From the NCBI RefSeq assembly GCF_011074885.1, contig NC_054690.1, positions 2,981,001-3,045,000 of the forward strand: 64,000 nt of DNA, given 5' to 3'. Origin of the DNA: Brettanomyces bruxellensis (taxonomy: Eukaryota > Ascomycota > Pichiomycetes > Pichiales > Pichiaceae). The position numbers and the translations under genes were made by a program. A model generated the notes under the pieces. The model did not search any database and was not told where the DNA came from. It saw only the letters and a program-made list of their open reading frames with translations. Below, piece after piece: positions 1 to 11,333 of the stretch (within the stretch, counting starts at the first letter, position 1; every line of letters starts with the position of its first letter).

Positions 1-840
1 GCACTATTCCCACCCATTATGAATCGTTTAGCAAGTAACCCGTTGCTTCCCAAAATCAATTGTTCCATTTTTGTGACATCATGCTCCCAGTTTCCCGTAC
101 TTTTATACTTAGCCCTATATTCCATAACCTCTGGAGCATTTTGATACACAGACCTAAAAAAGCTTAGGTCAATGTTAAGAAAGTCCCAGTCATCAATTAT
201 AGATTGAGGAAGAGTGCGTCCAAGAATTTTCCGAACAGATGAAGGTGTTGCTTTAGAAACGTACTTACAAAGTCCACGGATTTTTGCACGAAAAAATGGA
301 GGATTTAGCTTTGAAAAAAAAAAAAAAAAAAAAAAAAATCATCATGCTTGCCTTATATATATATATGTGGATGTATAGTGTGAAAAGTTATTTTCTCCGT
401 TTCAAATGATATTCGAAGGGTACCAGAAAATGTGCAACCAGGTATGTCTTTCTTCCTATCCATTTTGCAGCATAATTGACATTCGTATAAAGCCGATCAT
501 TTGCGGCCCTTAAAAGATGTTTTCTTTGAATGCTACGTCATTAAAAATGATGAAGAATCTCTTGAATGACATAGTAATGGAACATCAACCCGCGTTGAAA
601 CAAAAGAAAGCAATTTTCGAAAGTATAAGTAAATCATCATTTTCGATACCTGAATATGTGTAATCTAAGGCCTTGACTACTAAATCACTGGGGTCAGATA
701 TTCCTTTGTATAGATCTGCTAGCTGAATGCCACCTTTGACGTGAGATAACAGTTCATCAAACTGTATCTGATTTAAATTATGTGGCGGAAGCACGGGTTC
801 CACAACGGGGTGCTTACGCTTCCTACCTCTGGTCTCTTTC
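1..840 (-). CDS. fragmentary minus-strand gene, unidentified, runs off left edge
   Basis: Two minus-strand stretches look coding. One covers about 313 down to 1 and stays open to the window edge; its translation includes PFFRAKIRGLCKYVSK, KILGRTLPQSIIDDWDFLNI and NWEHDVTKMEQLILGSN. The other covers about 840 down to 585 and includes RGRKRKHP (basic, AT-hook-like) and LPPHNLNQIQFDELLSHVKG. The second has no ATG and is closed upstream by a stop. A perfect TACTAAC branch-site sequence lies at 866-872 (minus strand) with an AG at 841-842, so it may be an internal exon. I could not find a convincing splice path joining the two pieces across 314-584, where short open stretches occur in all three frames and a 25-A tract lies at 314-338. 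I do not recognise the family. It is either a multi-intron gene or a decaying one. Confidence 0.35.
314..338. repeat. 25-nt homopolymer A tract
   Basis: An uninterrupted run of 25 A lies between the two coding-looking pieces of the left-edge gene. On the minus strand it reads as a T tract ending in CAAAG, which could be the pyrimidine stretch before a 3' splice site. Its length is prone to sequencing error. Confidence 0.9.
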
Positions 841-1233
841 CTTTCAATGTACCATTGTTAGCATGGTTAGTACTAGCATCATCTGGAGATTGTACCTAAG
901 ATGTACGAGTTGTATTATAAAGTTATATGAAAAATGTCACCCAAGCGAGTGTAAGTGAAGAGGATAAAGTGTAATTTTTTTTGAGGTTGTAGTAACCAAG
1001 ACATTTTCTATGAAAGTTTTGCAAACAAAAAAAACGTCGATCGACGAAAAATTGAAGGGAATCCTTAAGACCGAGCGCGCTCAGTTTTTTTTTTGGATAC
1101 TATGGTGTATCAAAAATTGCTGCACGATTCGAATTTAAATTTTAATTCAGAAGTTTGTTTTGAAAAAAATTTTGAGAAATTGCAAACCTGGTCAGTCACC
1201 TTAATGCATAATTCATCGACCTGTTTGTCTTGT
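841..1233. other. intergenic region between left-edge gene and PUS7 3' end
   Basis: About 390 bp without a supported gene. It holds a possible minus-strand branch site (866-872) for the left-edge gene and the perfect 12-bp palindrome CGTCGATCGACG at 1035-1046, whose 10-bp core recurs twice elsewhere in the window. The rest is AT-rich with short A and T runs. Confidence 0.6.
1035..1046. promoter_or_regulatory. GTCGATCGAC palindrome, copy 1
   Basis: Perfect 12-bp palindrome CGTCGATCGACG. The 10-bp core GTCGATCGAC also occurs at 20563-20572 and 35504-35513, all three in intergenic DNA. Function unknown; a dimeric DNA-binding protein site is an inference. Confidence 0.4.
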
Positions 1234-3228
1234 CTAGTGGTCATCTACAAGTTCTCTAAGAGCCATCGTAGCATAAGTCGACGACGGTAATTGCATCTTT
1301 ACGATCAACGCTTCTTTAGCGCCATCTGGAAATCCTTGATTGATCCTAGGAATCACACTTTCGGGTTCTCCCCTTAACTGTGCAACCTTCCTCATTTCTA
1401 GAAGTTCTAGATCTGTCTTAACCAATTCGTCTGTAAATGTATTATATCTTCTAATGGTGTATGTCAAGCCAGATACTTTTGCAACGATGTGCCTGTAAGA
1501 TCCCGGTAATGAAAATTCTCTAACCCTTCTCGACATATTAAATGGATCAAGTCCGTCCTTTTTCATGATATCAATATAAGCATTTTTCAGATCACGATTT
1601 TCTGGATACTGAACGCTGTATCCAGGAGTAGGAAGCACAATGTCGTATATAGTATATTTACCATCATTTATATCCTCCTTTGTGACTACATGAGTTTCTG
1701 TGGTATGCCTTTGCTTCACATCTTCAGCCCCATCATCGTCCTCGACCGACCTTGTTATCAACACCACATCGCCTGGCACGACTTTCAAACCAAAAAGTTT
1801 GATTCGGCAAGATGTCACACAATTCCAAACATATGATTGATAAGCATGCCCATACATTATTCTGAGGTTTCTCGGAATGCCCATTATTGCATTAAAGTAT
1901 GATCCAGATGAATATTCACCATCTTCTTCCTTTTTTGTATGGCTTAATCTGCTTAAAATGGAAAATTCGGCGCTGCATTTTCTTGGCATTTTCTTCAACG
2001 ATAATGCAGCATCTTTCGTCTGAGCCCATATTCTTCGAGAATCCTTAGATGAAGGAACGACAACTTCCTGTTCGCTCAAAATCAATTCCGCAGCATTCTT
2101 CCACCGACCATTCAAAATCTCTTTACCAACTAAATGTGTTGAAACTGAAAAGGTTCCAAATCTTTGCATTCCAAAGTAGTTAATAAATCCATTATCCCGA
2201 AGAGAATCAAGAATTGGTTTGGCAGCCTCTTCCAACGTAGATGATGAATCAGCGGGCTCTGCATCCCTAATTGTAATCAAAAATTCATTACCGCTTAAGG
2301 CTGCAAGATTTATTGGGGTATCTGAATACTCAAAGCAGCCAATCCTGCAATTTCTAAGAATATTGTTTAATGAATTTGCCCTCTCAATTGACACATTTTC
2401 TAGCGAGGCTCTTTGGACAGTAACTCCTCGCCTGTCTTTCGTACCGGCATATCTCACATACTTCACGGGAATTTTCAATATACGGGAAAGAATGCCTGCA
2501 ACCTCCATTGTTTCCTTGTTTTCTTTATACATATTAAATTGCAAAAAAGCCTTTCTAGGACCAAGATTATGCTTCAACTTCGGTTCCGTTGCCTTCTCAC
2601 TGTCATTATTATTTCTTCTAGATTTCCATCTGAAAGAGTCTTTACCTATGTTAATTTTATCGTCTTCTGTTGTTGCAGTCTCAAATATGCCATCAAACGC
2701 TTTTCTAATTAGCTTATGAACACGAGTTCTTGTTTCTTTATCAGGAAAGCTTAACTTAGTTTGCATTTTCGCTTTTGATCCAACCAAGGATATTAGCTTA
2801 CGAGCATCATCTTCACCAATCAGTTTTACAAGCTCTTCCTTATCCTCAGGTGCCACTTGAAGTGACTTCTTGTTGTTATCGCAACTTTTTGCTTTATTAT
2901 CATTTACTAGTCTTTCTTTGTCCTCGTTCTCCTTCCTCTGTTTCTTCCTTATAGGTTCAAATCCAAGATCATTCAAATGCAGCACCTCACCTTTGCGCGT
3001 AATTTCAAAAACCTGAAAGTCTGTATAACGTTGTTTAAGTACACCTTTTATGCGCTTTTGATCACCCTTGAAAACAAAATCAGTAATTCCAACATCAGTC
3101 TCTCGAATCCCGGATTTTGGCTTATAGGGCTCTTTCTTTTCACAACTGTCAGTTCTTGATCTTTTTTTAGAAGGACCGGATACTATGGTCTCAGAATTTC
3201 GCTTCTTTGGCTTATCCAGATCAGACAT
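1234..3228 (-). CDS. PUS7: multisubstrate pseudouridine synthase Pus7 (TruD family)
   Basis: A 664-residue protein of the TruD family, which isomerises uridine to pseudouridine in tRNA, U2 snRNA, 5S rRNA and mRNA. The first ~220 residues are basic and low in conservation, with NLS-like runs such as KKRSR near residue 21. Three TruD motifs follow: FNMYKENKET (about 231-240), AGTKDRRGVT (261-270), whose Asp265 is the expected catalytic aspartate, and NYFGMQRFG further on. The length is close to the S. cerevisiae protein (about 676). The ATG at 3228 is the first in frame and has no good competitor. It is divergently transcribed from RAD53 across a 393-bp gap that carries RRPE- and PAC-like sites, as in ribosome-biogenesis genes. 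Confident assignment. Confidence 0.95.
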   Translation of the reverse strand: MSDLDKPKKRNSETIVSGPSKKRSRTDSCEKKEPYKPKSGIRETDVGITDFVFKGDQKRIKGVLKQRYTDFQVFEITRKGEVLHLNDLGFEPIRKKQRKENEDKERLVNDNKAKSCDNNKKSLQVAPEDKEELVKLIGEDDARKLISLVGSKAKMQTKLSFPDKETRTRVHKLIRKAFDGIFETATTEDDKINIGKDSFRWKSRRNNNDSEKATEPKLKHNLGPRKAFLQFNMYKENKETMEVAGILSRILKIPVKYVRYAGTKDRRGVTVQRASLENVSIERANSLNNILRNCRIGCFEYSDTPINLAALSGNEFLITIRDAEPADSSSTLEEAAKPILDSLRDNGFINYFGMQRFGTFSVSTHLVGKEILNGRWKNAAELILSEQEVVVPSSKDSRRIWAQTKDAALSLKKMPRKCSAEFSILSRLSHTKKEEDGEYSSGSYFNAIMGIPRNLRIMYGHAYQSYVWNCVTSCRIKLFGLKVVPGDVVLITRSVEDDDGAEDVKQRHTTETHVVTKEDINDGKYTIYDIVLPTPGYSVQYPENRDLKNAYIDIMKKDGLDPFNMSRRVREFSLPGSYRHIVAKVSGLTYTIRRYNTFTDELVKTDLELLEMRKVAQLRGEPESVIPRINQGFPDGAKEALIVKMQLPSSTYATMALRELVDDH

Positions 3229-3245
3229 AATGATACTTATCTAAA

Positions 3246-3325
3246 CGATGAATCAATATTACTTTGGTCTAAGAGTGCATGCACTAAGGCAGGACATCTA
3301 TGAAAATATGAATCTGAAAATTTTT
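3246..3325 (-). promoter_or_regulatory. PAC-like and RRPE-like elements upstream of PUS7
   Basis: CGATGA at 3246-3251 matches the core of PAC (consensus GCGATGAG), and TGAAAATTTTT at 3315-3325 resembles RRPE (TGAAAAATTTT). These two motifs mark ribosome-biogenesis promoters in ascomycete yeasts. The PAC match is partial, so regulation is an inference. Confidence 0.35.
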
Positions 3326-3436
3326 AGGCAAAAAATTTATGCCGAGTTAATATCTGCGCCCTGAAGAACGGCCGAAGTGGGGGAAAAAAGCTATTGCTCT
3401 TCACATTCTCGCGACTCCATCGATTAACTGTGTGAT

Positions 3437-3442
3437 ACGCGT
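3437..3442. promoter_or_regulatory. MCB element (ACGCGT) upstream of RAD53
   Basis: Exact MluI cell-cycle box, about 180 bp before the RAD53 ATG. MBF (Mbp1-Swi6) binds ACGCGT in G1/S promoters. A single 6-mer is weak evidence. Confidence 0.3.
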
Positions 3443-3621
3443 TAAAAACGTGCAGCTTGTCCAGTTTGAAACAAGATCCATGTTATTTGCAATCAACCAA
3501 CAACTAGCTGTTCTTATACCTAAAAATCTAGTCTCCAAAATTATATTCCAATTTTTGGAATATTTGAATTTATTTAGTTGTACCTTTGTCATCTTTGTGA
3601 ACAGAATAAAGCACGATCTTC

Positions 3622-6162
3622 ATGGCAGATATTTTGCGTCCATTTAACAAACGAGTCAAGCAAAAGCTGACATACAAACAGCGTAAAGCACAGAAGTTAC
3701 ATTTAACCCCAGTCACACAACCGACTCAGCCAAATGCCTATAATCCTCGAACAGATCATTTAGTTGATGAACTGGTGAAATCAGGGGTTGTTTGTCGATT
3801 GATTTGCACCACCACGATGAGTGGTGGAAATATATATATTGACATCAAACTAAAGGAGGATGCCGATAATGACAGGCAGGAATGGATTTTTGGAAGAAGG
3901 TCTGAAGTGTGTGATTATGTTCTCCCTACAAAGAGCAATAGGATCAGTAATAGACATTTCAAACTTTGGATGAATTTAAGTGACCGTCATTGGAGCCATG
4001 ATTCCAACATGATGATTCAGGATACTTCTACAAATGGAACGTGGGTTAATGGTTCCAAGTTAATAAAGGGTACTAATTATATTTTGACACAAGGTGATGA
4101 GATTAGCATAGGAATTGGTGTTCCTGCTGATGTCATTCGATTTGTGGTTCATTTTCCTAAGGCAGGCGCAGAAGATGGGGCGGTTGGTAAAGCTGAAAAC
4201 TCAATGTCTGAATTAAATTTATCAAATGTCAAAGAAGAAGGCAAGAAATTGGTAGCATCTGACCATAGTATAAAGCCTAACATTAGAAGATCGTCCGAGT
4301 TGCCTAAGCAGGAGAAAAATGGTATATTTGCAGATTTTATAATACGCGATGAGATCGTTGGATCTGGAGCATTTGCTACAGTTAAAAAGGCCATAGAACG
4401 CAAAACAGGAAAAACATTTGCAGTAAAAATTATATCCAAGAAGAAAGCGTTAACTGGTGCACTAGAAGGTGTGAGTAGGGAATTGAAGATTTTACAGAAG
4501 CTGCATCATCCAGGGATTGTTGCGCTGAAAGCTTTTTATGAGGACGAGTCATCTTATTACCTCGTTATGGAGTATGTTCCTGGTGGAGACTTGATGGACT
4601 TCGTAGCTTCCTATGGAGCTGTTGGCGAAGCAGCCGGTAGAGAAATCGCTCGTCAAATACTTCTCGCCATCCGATATGTCCACTCTAAAGGTATATCACA
4701 TCGAGATTTGAAACCAGATAATATCCTGATTGCTCAGGACGATCCTGTTACCGTAAAAATAACTGATTTTGGTTTAGCGAAAGGACAGGAAAAGGGTGGT
4801 GTAATGAAAACCTTTTGTGGAACTTTGGCTTATTTGGCACCGGAGGTAATAACGGGAAAATATGGTTCTGTAAAAAACGGAAAGAAACGATACTTGGGAA
4901 ACGGTAAATCTTTAGAGGACTCTTATTCCAATAAAGTAGACATGTGGTCAATTGGATGTCTCTTATTTGTCATTTTGACTGCACACCTCCCATTTAGTGG
5001 ATCAACGCAGGAGGCTTTGTTCAAAAATATCACTACAGGGAATTATCATGAGTCATTGCTCAATGAAAACGGGGTCTCTATTGAAGGAAGAGATTTTTTA
5101 AATCGATTACTTGAAAATGATGTATCGCTTAGACTAAATGCTAAGCAAGCACTACAGCACCCATGGATTTGTGAAATTTGTCCACAAGATTCACAAGTTA
5201 GTCTATCGCAGAGCCAGTCGTATCAACAAAGAATGTCACAGGCATTTTCTCAACGTGCACGTAGGGAAAAAATGGAGCCACTACTTGAATCGAAGGCTGA
5301 AAGCCCTTTGCAAGATCATGTCGATGAAAATTTGATTCCCCTTCCGGTGACACCAGTTCAGCAAATAGGGTATTCACAAAGAGAAACTATCATTAATGCG
5401 ACATCACCGCTCGCGATAAATGGTAGTGCTACTTTTTGCTCCGGCAAGGGCGTTCAAATTGATGGCCAGCTAACAGGAAATTTTGGTGCCAAAAATAAAG
5501 CTCCTGCTGAAGATGAAAAGATGTCTCATCATGATTATCAAGCTCTTCCAGGTACTTTCTTGACTCTAAAATTAGTGTCACCTCCTGGAAATATGAACGT
5601 GAAATCTATTATACATATTAAGCAAGGTACACTAGCATTTTTCGCCGGGAGGTTTAATAATTTAGACTATACCCTTGCAGACGAACGAATTTCCAAACTG
5701 CATTGTACTATCATCAAAAAAAGGCATCCAATTAAAGCACCATCAATTTACGAGTCGCCAGCTATGGGACTGGAAGATATTTGGCTATTGGACAGCAGCA
5801 CCAATGGTTGCTTTATTGGAAACCGGAAGGTAGGTAAGGGGCATAAAGTGAAAATACATAATAATGACATGATCAGTCTTTTTAGAGACAGGCAGAATAG
5901 GGATGAAATCATTTACAGAGTTATAATCGATGACGGTACGGGTCTTTTTAATAGGGGTGAAAATGTTAACGATAACACGGAACCAATTGTACCAATTAAT
6001 ACAGGGGATTCCCTCTTACTCAAGGCAAAAATGACGGAGTGCATGAAACATGGCAAATTGTATACTCCTCGACAATGTTCAAATTCATATGCGAAAAAGC
6101 GTAGTAGAGATGATTTGGATTCAAGAACTGGTGTGCTTAATCCAAAAAGGCAAAAAAAATGA
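3622..6162 (+). CDS. RAD53: DNA-damage checkpoint kinase Rad53 (FHA-kinase-FHA)
   Basis: An 846-residue effector kinase of the DNA damage and replication checkpoint (Chk2 family). The N-terminal FHA domain (about 85-170) has GRRSEVCDY, SNRHF and TSTNGTWVNG. The kinase domain (about 237-520) has the glycine loop VGSGAFATVKK, HRDLKPDN, DFGLA and APEV. A second FHA domain (about 640-760) has FFAGRFNNLDY, SKLHC and SSTNGCFIGNR. Two FHA domains distinguish Rad53 from Dun1 or Rdh54-type proteins. TQ sites near residues 32-36 (VTQPTQ) and an SQ-rich stretch just after the kinase (SQVSLSQSQS) are likely Mec1/Tel1 targets. The C-terminus ends in a basic NLS-like segment (KKRSRDD, PKRQKK). CTG codons fall at conserved leucines here, showing standard decoding. 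Convergent with PEP4, also its neighbour in S. cerevisiae. Confidence 0.96.
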   Translation: MADILRPFNKRVKQKLTYKQRKAQKLHLTPVTQPTQPNAYNPRTDHLVDELVKSGVVCRLICTTTMSGGNIYIDIKLKEDADNDRQEWIFGRRSEVCDYVLPTKSNRISNRHFKLWMNLSDRHWSHDSNMMIQDTSTNGTWVNGSKLIKGTNYILTQGDEISIGIGVPADVIRFVVHFPKAGAEDGAVGKAENSMSELNLSNVKEEGKKLVASDHSIKPNIRRSSELPKQEKNGIFADFIIRDEIVGSGAFATVKKAIERKTGKTFAVKIISKKKALTGALEGVSRELKILQKLHHPGIVALKAFYEDESSYYLVMEYVPGGDLMDFVASYGAVGEAAGREIARQILLAIRYVHSKGISHRDLKPDNILIAQDDPVTVKITDFGLAKGQEKGGVMKTFCGTLAYLAPEVITGKYGSVKNGKKRYLGNGKSLEDSYSNKVDMWSIGCLLFVILTAHLPFSGSTQEALFKNITTGNYHESLLNENGVSIEGRDFLNRLLENDVSLRLNAKQALQHPWICEICPQDSQVSLSQSQSYQQRMSQAFSQRARREKMEPLLESKAESPLQDHVDENLIPLPVTPVQQIGYSQRETIINATSPLAINGSATFCSGKGVQIDGQLTGNFGAKNKAPAEDEKMSHHDYQALPGTFLTLKLVSPPGNMNVKSIIHIKQGTLAFFAGRFNNLDYTLADERISKLHCTIIKKRHPIKAPSIYESPAMGLEDIWLLDSSTNGCFIGNRKVGKGHKVKIHNNDMISLFRDRQNRDEIIYRVIIDDGTGLFNRGENVNDNTEPIVPINTGDSLLLKAKMTECMKHGKLYTPRQCSNSYAKKRSRDDLDSRTGVLNPKRQKK

Positions 6163-6495
6163 GCATGCCGAAGTGCTTCAACGTGTATCAGACATTGTGC
6201 ACTCTACACGACTTTTTCTATATTTCGATATTTGTGCTTTTTTACAGTTTACGCTAAAGCACAAAAGTCTTATTCAAATAACCCAGTATAATAGAAAACA
6301 AAACTTAATAAGATAAAAATGATCAAAAAGCATATATAAAACAAAAAACTAATAATAATGCTGAGATAAGGTAATAAAAAAAAACTAATAGGTGAAGGAC
6401 GACCTCATAGCGGAGCTTCTAGCAAGTTGGTAATGAATGGGATAAACTTGGTAAATAGGAGAAAGACCTTTACGTGTGAATAAGAACATTTAAAT
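6163..6495. other. convergent RAD53/PEP4 intergenic region
   Basis: A 333-bp AT-rich gap between two convergent genes that must hold both 3' ends. A-rich and TA-rich stretches fit yeast polyadenylation signals. No ORF or RNA gene recognised. Confidence 0.5.
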
Positions 6496-7833
<1,338 letters not shown>

Positions 7834-9397
7834 TTAATCGTATGAAAGCAATAAAAGAAATAGATAACCCGGTTCAATGTTCGTTAAGTCTGATCTGATG
7901 AAGAAAGAATGTCGCTATCAGTAGAAGAAATGTTGTATCGATTGTGGGAGAATTAAATAAAAACGAAAGTGTGTGCGAGGGCTATATAGGATAAAACCTG
8001 GTGTGGCCGAGGGATGTTTCCACACTTAATATTCTGTTACTTTTTTTTAATTGAACTTGCCATTCAAAGCCAGTATTTAAGGCAGCAATCAACAGGACCT
8101 GATAATATTTGTACGAGGGCCAAAAAAAAAAACTGTAGTTATTGTGCAGACTACGAATAAAAATAGTTTCCAGTATCTGCAGTAAGATGGCGGACATCAT
8201 CACCAAAGGGGAAATAGGGCTTTACTATTCGGATTTTTTGCGTGGGAGCGTACAATATTATTTTGAATGCACTGTATTGTTCAATCCAAGAATGAAAACT
8301 TTATAAGGTAAATACTAAGTAGAGGTAGTAATTGTCTACTTTTTTATTTTTGTTGGTGAGAGATAATTGATATCTTCCTTCTTCTGTTACTATAATATAA
8401 GTCTTATCGCAGAAAAAATTAAAAAATTAAGCTTTGCTAATCAGGTCTTCACATTTTATCTATTCATCTTCAACCCTGATATAGACCATCAATTTCAATA
8501 TATATTATAGCCCTATATATTATAGATTCATGAAGAGTGAAATAAAATAGTGTTTGCAAAGTGTTCTGTTGCTGTGCTATTTCATCATGTAATGCTTAAC
8601 ATTCCTATCAAACCAACTTATAGATCCAAGCTATGTAGGTACCCCAAAATTACTAGATATTTTGCCTTATTGGCTATCGCTTGCTCGATCACGGTTTTAC
8701 TCGCATCTAATTAGTTTTAGTTTAAGTTTCTAATAGATATTGTTTTCTTTATTGATCCGAGGAATTATCAAATAGGCTGAAGATATTCAAAATTTTTTAA
8801 AGAACTAACGTCAACGAGATCATTTTTCCAGATATTATGGACAAACGTGTAATTCCTTTAAAGTAACGGTGAACATACGTTCACCAGTAGGGAAAAAATA
8901 GAATGAATGTCGTTATTGTTATTTTCAACGTTACTAAAGATAACTAAAGCAATGATCCTGAAAACTGATTTATTTATCTTAAATTTTATAAAATTTTTAA
9001 TATTCATATCGTCATAAGAAAAGCGAACATAAAATTTGAGGAAGTAACGGACTCGCTGATAGTTGCATCTAAAACTACCTCGGCTAATTCTATACCCAGA
9101 ATGGCCTTTCTCAAAAGAAATAAGAGCATCTAAGCACATGTATTTATCCATTTGATGTATCTTTTTATACATTATTTTTACCTCTAGGACTTAGTATCTT
9201 TGTTAAAGTTCATGGGCTTGGATTTTAATATAGTACTTGATTTTCGATGTAGTATATAAAGCATTTGTGTAGCAAAGCATGCAAGCAGGAAGATATTCAC
9301 ATTTTACATGAATTTGGTTCTACTCTTATGTGATGTTACAACTGTAACATCCTTGTTAATAAGGAATTTGTTGTTTTAAGACTGTTCCGTTTTGATT

Positions 9398-9541
9398 CCA
9401 AAACAATAGAAGAGTAGAACATTGAAGTTCTAAGTAGAACAAGGTTTATTGTCTACACAGTCGTGTAAGAAGAAGAATGACAATTATATAAAGACAAGAT
9501 ATCCTCTTGTGTCTATACTAAATCTTATGTACAAGTTATAT
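9398..9541 (+). repeat. left arm of ~145-bp inverted repeat
   Basis: The reverse complement of 9704-9850 aligns along this whole stretch, sharing segments such as GTTCTAAG, AGAACAAGG, AAGACAAGATATCCTCTTGT and TACAAGTTATAT. The arms are diverged but clearly related. The core AGACAAGATATCCTCTTGTCT-type sequence is itself nearly palindromic. Probably two solo LTRs or LTR fragments in opposite orientation; no TSD found. Confidence 0.75.
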
Positions 9542-9703
9542 GCTGTAATTGATACGTCGACAGTCGCGTCTTCATAAAGCTACCCTGTCTTGTTCATATC
9601 CAAGAAAACCTAGCTCATTTGGATTAAAGGTATTTAAGCACGTGCATTTCCCCTTTTTTATCTGTTAAAGTTAGTGTTACCAGATTTGTTTAATATCTCG
9701 TGG

Positions 9704-9850
9704 TATATAACTTGTAAATATGATTTGGTATAGAGACAAGAGGATATCTTGTCTATATATATTTGTCATTTTTCTTCTTATACGACAACATAGACAATTC
9801 TAGCCTTGTTCTTCTTAGAACCTCATTGTTCTATCCTTCCATTGTTTTGA
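9704..9850 (-). repeat. right arm of ~145-bp inverted repeat
   Basis: Inverted partner of 9398-9541, separated from it by about 160 bp. On the minus strand it begins near TGTCAAAACAATGG. The TG start would suit an LTR end, but the matching CA end is not certain. Confidence 0.75.
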
Positions 9851-10017
9851 CATTATCCTGTTCATTTTACCTTCTTACTTAGTTCTTTTACTTTTATACT
9901 TTTCCTTTCTTTAGCCTGAAAAATGCTCAATACTGGTTATAACACAAACTTCATAAAGTAATTGGTGTCACACTTAAACCAATTAACTAAAATATTACAC
10001 ATAGTATAAAAACAAGA

Positions 10018-10041
10018 TTTAATTCTCAGAAACAGAATTAT
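10018..10041. repeat. 25-bp partial repeat with small hairpin
   Basis: TTTAATTCTCAGAAACAGAAT followed by TATG recurs with one change at about 10577-10600. ATTCT and AGAAT inside it form a short stem. It sits directly next to the left copy of the 384-bp repeat. Confidence 0.5.
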
Positions 10042-10423
10042 GGCCTATTCCACTTCTGCGGAAAAATATCTCTTATATGTATGTACTACTTTTTCTTTAT
10101 ATACTATGTGTCTCTTAAAAGGGACGACGACTTTATTGTGTAATTTGCAATACATATTCATATAAAGAAAACCATCTTGAAGTGATCGTTCAGCTGAAAC
10201 CAAGAGTAACCTTCGGGTTCCCGCTGGATTACAAACGTGTTCGTAAGGACCCTATTTTGTTATGGGGGTCATTCCATGCAACAGAAGTTTTTTCTATATC
10301 CGAATAATGTGGCAAATCCCATTCATAACCTTGGGCATCTGCGTGCTCGGTAGTGCGACGGCACAGGGGTATGCGAGCAATTAAGCAGATACAAATGTCG
10401 CACGGGATTTATATACTCTGACA
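10040..10423 (-). repeat. 384-bp dispersed repeat, copy A (probable solo LTR)
   Basis: Matches 10950-11333 with scattered substitutions and no net indel (constant 910-bp offset), from TGGCCTATTCC to ACTCTGACA. Read on the minus strand it starts TGTCAGAGTATATAAA and ends in CA, the TG...CA form of retrotransposon LTRs with a TATA-like box near the start. No ORF for Gag or Pol lies nearby and no target-site duplication is visible, so the orientation and the LTR identity are inferences. Confidence 0.7.
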
Positions 10424-10949
10424 CATCAAGTGGAATCGAACTAGTTGTATTGCAAAATAGGCTATCGGGTCTCGTCCCTTCGTAGAAGAAACAAGCTATA
10501 TAAAAAGAGGTAAAGTAAAGTAAAAATAAAAAGGAAAATAAAGTGAGGTAATCATGCATAATATAAAAAAAAAGGTTTAATTCTCAGAAATAGAATTATG
10601 ATCGCGCATAATTATTTTTCTGCTGATTCCCTGACATACGCAGTTAGTGCATTTTATCCAGGATTGTCTCTAATAGATATTATTCTAAATCTTCGTTAAT
10701 TTAGAATAGGTTCAGATCTTAAAAAAATAAATCTAATGACATATAATAATAGATTGCCTAATACTAGGTAATATTGTCGGAACCTATGAGTTATAATAAT
10801 GTTTTATATGTTAATAACGCATAAAGGTTCAACTGGTATTTGATTTATAATATGTGGATCAAATTAATGTTCAGACAGATATAAGAAATAATTCGCGGGG
10901 AAATTTTTCCTGTGAAATAAATTTCTCCCTAATCTACTTTCGGCTGAGA

Positions 10950-11333
10950 ATGACCTATTCCACTTCTGCGGAAAAATATCTCTTATATGTATGTACTACT
11001 TTTTCCTTATATACTATATGTCTCTTAGAAGGGACGACGACTTTATTGTGTAATTTGCAATACATATTCATATAAGGAAATCCATCTTGAAGTGATCCTT
11101 CAGCTGAAACCAAGAGTAACCTTCGGGTTCTCGCTGGATTACAAACATGTTCGTAAGGACCCTATTTTGTTATGGGGGTCATTCTATGCAACAGAAGTCT
11201 TTTCTATATCCGAACTATATGACCAATCTCGTCCATAACCTTGGACATCTGCGCGCTCGGTAGTGCTACGGCACAGAGATATGTGAGCAATTAAGCAGAT
11301 ACAAATGTCACACGGGATTTATATACTCTGACA
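10950..11333 (-). repeat. 384-bp dispersed repeat, copy B (probable solo LTR)
   Basis: Second copy of 10040-10423 in the same orientation. A further ACTCTGACA occurs 31 bp downstream, ending at 11364, so the true element may extend to 11364 and start TGTCAGAGTGTG on the minus strand. The 526 bp between the copies are too short for a complete retrotransposon. Confidence 0.7.

Larger units (their letters stand above)
3229..3621. other. divergent PUS7/RAD53 promoter region
   Basis: A 393-bp gap containing both promoters. On the PUS7 side there is CGATGA (3246-3251, PAC-like) and TGAAAATTTTT (3315-3325, RRPE-like). On the RAD53 side there is an exact ACGCGT (3437-3442). No supported ORF. Confidence 0.6.

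Noticed and set aside
403..470. Plus-strand ATG followed by GTATGT and TTTTGCAG, resembling a tiny first exon
   Set aside because: The implied intron would be about 29 nt with no branch site, too short for splicing.
8858..9172. 104-codon minus-strand ORF with ATG
   Set aside because: Composition is AT-driven, no motif or homology is recognisable, and it lies in a repeat-rich desert. Kept out for lack of support.
10431..10446. TGGAATCGAAC after repeat copy A, resembling a PBS or tRNA T-arm
   Set aside because: It does not match the 3' end of a folded tRNA and no cloverleaf can be built around it.
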